DNA of 64,000 nt, taken from the NCBI RefSeq assembly GCF_902686445.1, contig NC_062232.1:88894932-88958931 (forward strand), read 5' to 3'. Source of the DNA: Sciurus carolinensis (Eukaryota; Chordata; Mammalia; Rodentia; Sciuridae). Position 1 is the first letter of the stretch. The number at the start of each line of letters is the position of its first letter. Shown piece by piece: positions 62,908 through 64,000 of the stretch. Under the pieces are notes generated by a model. That model saw nothing but the letters and a program-made list of their open reading frames with translations, ran no database searches and had not been told where the DNA came from. The position numbers were made by a program, and so were the translations under genes.

Positions 62908-63300
62908 AGCGCGCTGCCTTGAGGGGGGCGCGCCTGCAGTCTCAGCCCGGTCAGGGGTGGGTTGCAGTGAGAGCGTGCCGCCCCGGGCCGGCTCAGGGAC
63001 GACCGGTGCATGGGCGCCCCCGGGAGCCGGGGGCAGGGTGGGGGCGCGGAGCGTCGGGCCGCCTGGAGTTTGGGTGGGCGGTGGGAGCGGAGGGCGGCGG
63101 GCCCACTGCCCGGGTTGGTCGTTGGGTTGGCGGGCTCGCCTTGGCCGCCAGGGGTGCAGGGTGAGAAGCCCAGCGCAGGGGAGTACGGCGCGTTCATTAT
63201 GGAGCCTTTGTGTGCGCGCCGGAGCTGTGGGCACAGTTGGTAGAGCTGGGGAGATGCGGGGCCTGGCTGCTGGGAGGTGGCCACTTAGCCCGGGTGTCCG

Positions 63301-64000
63301 GCGAAGCCCGAGCCTCAGGGCTGCCAGAAACAGCTGTCTGAAGCATGTGCGTGGTTCCTGGGGCCATGTTCACACGCGGACACGGACGCGCACACACACG
63401 CACACACAGCCGCACCACATTCCCGACACTCAAACACAGTCACCCCCCCATCCGAAGACAAAACACACACAGAGCTACACTTGCCCCCTCCCAGCTGGAT
63501 GCTAATAAAGCAGTCACCCAAACATAGAGATGGCTACACGGCACCCCCTCCAGCGCAGCTGAAACATGTACACATCCACACATATGCACTCTTCCCAATC
63601 TGGTGCTTTCAAGCTTGGAGAGTGTGTATATGAGTGTGTTTTCTCAGAGTGTCCCTAAGAAACTACATGACAACTGCACATTACTGCAGATCCAGTACCT
63701 GCTGCTCCCCCCTCCACGCACACGCAGCCACCCTAACCCCTAAGCTACTGTGGACACCTCCACCAAGGCCCTTAAGAACTCCATCCTGGCAAAAAGCATG
63801 CCCAACTCTTGAAGTCGTGCCCCTCCACACCCGAGTAACTGGGCTTTTATGCGTGTGCACACGCGTGTGTGTGCGCGCGCGTCTCACCCCCCCTACACAC
63901 ACACACACACCACCATACACATAGAACATAACCACTGCAGGGGCAAGTGCTTGACACCTTCCCCCGAAGCAGGTGGTATCCCCACCCTTAAAGCTGACAC
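63301..64000. other. Start of the putative first intron; CA/GT-rich repeats
   Basis: CA-rich patches at 63,370-63,412 and 63,890-63,912, and GCGTGTGCACACGCGTGTGT near 63,850-63,883 (Z-DNA candidate). No exon signals seen before the window ends. Confidence 0.55.

Larger units (their letters stand above)
62380..63300 (+). promoter_or_regulatory. CpG-island promoter
   Basis: CpG density rises sharply from about 62,390 and falls after about 63,300, the only such block in the window besides the L1 5'UTR. It contains CCTTTAAG at 62,391, runs of CCCCTCCCC from 62,475, a GC box CCCCGCCCC at 62,507-62,515, and more C-rich tracts to 62,530. There is no standard TATA box. This fits a broad CpG-type promoter, probably firing to the right given the splice donor at 62,901. 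Bidirectional activity is possible. Confidence 0.85.

Noticed and set aside
62343..63164. 273-codon + strand open frame and a 279-codon minus-strand frame (62,395-63,234) in the CpG island
   Set aside because: Several frames are open at once because stop codons are rare in GC-rich DNA. The products are Pro/Arg/Gly-rich with no domain, and the + frame runs through a strong splice donor into intron-like sequence.
1..64000. CRISPR array, operon or bacterial-type system
   Set aside because: SINEs, L1s and a CpG island with a splice donor show mammalian nuclear DNA. The direct repeats seen are transposon or microsatellite units without spacers.

Overview
This is nuclear DNA from a mammal, most probably a squirrel (family Sciuridae). 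Two SINE types point to that. One is the B1+ID composite known as MEN: a 7SL/B1-like left half followed by a tRNA/ID-like right half with GGCTGGGGATGTGGCTCAGTGG and a GGTTCAATCC B box. The other is a tRNA-derived ID-type SINE whose tail ends in GTGTCCATCTACAAC. Both occur dozens of times on both strands. The species cannot be named from the sequence. No complete host protein-coding gene is visible.

Layout. 1-51 kb is mostly nested repeats. Old L1 relics and ancient MIR, L2, MaLR-like LTR and Tigger pieces form the base layer. Squirrel-lineage L1s and SINEs are inserted into them, and many still have readable target-site duplications (TSDs). The centrepiece is a near full-length L1 at 6,675-12,933. 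It has a tandem 5'UTR, ORF1, and ORF2 with endonuclease, reverse transcriptase and Cys-rich end. A second, 5'-truncated L1 (12,934-13,952) sits in its A-tail, and one 17-bp TSD encloses both. Each ORF of the long copy is broken: one frameshift in ORF1, one nonsense codon and two frameshifts in ORF2. Other squirrel L1 pieces lie at 2,077, 5,095, 14,347, 24,416, 26,848, 46,893 and 49,755. Those at 24,416 and 26,848 are 5'-inverted (twin-primed) insertions.

Ancient elements include a Tigger transposase relic missing its catalytic core (about 27,868-29,150), a MER2-like Tigger split by an old L1 (41,027-42,563), a Tigger-type MITE with clear inverted repeats (43,570-43,892), an L2 (48,020-49,055), several MIRs, and three MaLR-like LTRs.

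From about 52 kb rightward repeat density falls and GC content rises. The window ends in a CpG island (about 62,380-63,300) that looks like a housekeeping-type promoter. It has GC-box and C-rich tracts, a probable 5'-untranslated first exon with short upstream ORFs, and a strong AAG|GTAAGA splice donor after 62,901. The gene would run off the right edge on the + strand. I could not identify it. Several unique stretches before it (about 54.1-54.5, 56.46-56.56 and 60.38-60.49 kb) look like candidate conserved non-coding elements.

I found no new multi-gene system. The most interesting material is the sciurid L1 biology: telomere-like TTAGGG tracts in the L1 3'UTR, tandem 5'UTR units with YY1-type motifs and an antisense open frame, a hendecad duplication in ORF1, twin-primed insertions, and an L1-into-L1-tail insertion.
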